Below, piece by piece: positions 63,452-64,000 of a stretch of 64,000 nt of DNA. Below the pieces are notes generated by a model, which worked only from the letters and a program-made list of their open reading frames with translations, searched no databases and was not told the origin of the DNA. Each line of letters opens with the position of its first letter. Position 1 is the first letter of the stretch. This DNA is from an uncultured Rhodospirillales bacterium (GTDB lineage Bacteria; Pseudomonadota; Alphaproteobacteria; Acetobacterales; Acetobacteraceae). The translations under genes were made by a program, and so were the position numbers. Location: assembly GCA_903927465.1 (NCBI GenBank), contig CAIYMY010000194.1, positions 1 through 64,000 on the forward strand, read 5' to 3'.

Positions 63452-64000
63452 ATACTCTTTGGCGGCTTTGGCTGCTGCCCATGATGGGCATGGCAATGGT
63501 GCCGGCGGCCTTCTTCAATCTTTTCGCCATGCGCCAGACAGCGCTGATCGGCTGCCTGCTCGGCATCGGTCTGCCCTTCATCGCCGCGCGAATCATGAAG
63601 CGCGGCAGGCGCGGCGATGCCAAGCGCGCCGCCGTGCTGATGGGCGTGGCGGCGGGCCTCGCCACCGGGCTTGGCGCCGGGGCAGGGCCGATCATTGGGC
63701 TGTTGTTTGCGCTCGGCGCCTGGGGCGGGACGCGGTTGCTTTATGCCGAAATCCCGGAAGCAGCGCCGCCCGCGCCACCGCCACCGCCGCCCTCAGGCCC
63801 ACTTGCCGAAGCCCGTGTGCGCCTTGCCGGCATTGAAACCATCGCGACGCGCGGCAATGAACCGCGCCTCATCCCGGTGGCGCAGGCCATTGGCCAGGTG
63901 CTGGATGATCTGGAAGAACGGCCCGAAGGCATTGCCCGCGCCCGCCGCTTCCTGGTGGTGCATCTGGATGGGTTGGAACGCATCGCATCGCGCCTTGAAG
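63448..64000 (+). CDS. XpaC-family (5-bromo-4-chloroindolyl phosphate hydrolysis-like) protein, partial
   Basis: The gene runs off the window end, so the track omits it in this frame. The N terminus (MNTLWRLWLLPMMGMAMV) has three or four membrane helices up to about residue 100, then a Pro-rich linker and a cytoplasmic helical domain with RLAGIETIATRGNEPRLI and VLDDLEERPEGIARARRFL. This pattern matches the XpaC family, usually adjacent to a TelA toxic-anion-resistance gene, which would lie just beyond the window. The GTG start overlaps the preceding stop. Confidence 0.7.
   Translation, partial: MNTLWRLWLLPMMGMAMVPAAFFNLFAMRQTALIGCLLGIGLPFIAARIMKRGRRGDAKRAAVLMGVAAGLATGLGAGAGPIIGLLFALGAWGGTRLLYAEIPEAAPPAPPPPPPSGPLAEARVRLAGIETIATRGNEPRLIPVAQAIGQVLDDLEERPEGIARARRFLVVHLDGLERIASRLE

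Overview
Organism and overall character. This is a GC-rich, gene-dense bacterial chromosome segment. LpxB indicates a Gram-negative envelope. The GC-rich codon use, an alphaproteobacterial-looking Zur-type operator, a monomeric NADP isocitrate dehydrogenase and many Bug/TctC periplasmic binding proteins suggest an alphaproteobacterium, probably Acetobacteraceae (Roseomonas-like). That placement is inference from family content, not a database match. I see no rRNA, CRISPR array, insertion sequence or prophage gene block. One tRNA is present (Leu, anticodon TAG). No gap between genes exceeds about 300 bases; the largest are about 175-210 bases.

Layout. (1) 1-10.2 kb: a short-chain dehydrogenase; a GNAT-nitrilase-lpxB operon; a zinc-homeostasis block (hisI and a His-rich CobW/COG0523 GTPase divergent from zur, with a Zur-like box between them); two small envelope proteins; an alaX-sseA-metC operon; an EamA transporter. 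(2) 10.2-18 kb: a Baeyer-Villiger-type monooxygenase with an HSL-family esterase; an MBL hydrolase-Bug-enoyl-CoA hydratase operon; a DUF1028-decarboxylating dehydrogenase-cyclase operon. (3) 18-24.5 kb: a lone Bug protein, then a six-gene minus-strand operon (TauD dioxygenase, FAH hydrolase, two Bug proteins, an isocitrate-lyase-like enzyme, a HAD dehalogenase). (4) 24.6-34 kb: a DadA-like oxidase with two SDRs, an iron-ADH/ECH pair, two more SDRs with a 36-codon leader ORF, and a three-subunit opine-oxidase-like flavoprotein complex. (5) 34-49 kb: L,D-transpeptidase, galE, icd, Bug, an orphan ParA operon, nnr, malonyl-CoA decarboxylase, an E1/transketolase-like enzyme, tRNA-Leu and trigger factor. 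(6) 49-64 kb: a branched-chain-amino-acid-type ABC operon with two tandem binding proteins, a dipeptide-type ABC operon whose binding protein is frameshifted, a frameshifted phosphatase, an AT-rich orphan gene, a 3-hydroxyacyl-CoA dehydrogenase-like gene and the start of an XpaC-family gene.

How the genes work together. Most of the window is a scavenging and catabolic repertoire. Periplasmic binding proteins (five Bug, two Liv-type, one broken Dpp-type) capture organic acids, amino acids and peptides. Oxidoreductases, hydratases and hydrolases in the same operons probably feed the products into central metabolism. Housekeeping genes are interspersed.

Most notable observation. Trigger factor (tig) is about 616 residues rather than the usual 430-450. 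An in-frame segment of about 184 residues interrupts the FKBP-type PPIase domain just after the DFAGS strand, and the domain resumes at FAGGSANDMP. The inserted segment looks like the beta-sandwich modules of phage tail or fibre proteins. I am not aware of a described trigger factor with this architecture. Other points worth checking are the Zur-box/hisI/COG0523 module, two +1 frameshifts in homopolymers about 3.2 kb apart, the AT-rich orphan gene at 61.6-62.3 kb, and a palindromic intergenic repeat next to lpxB.
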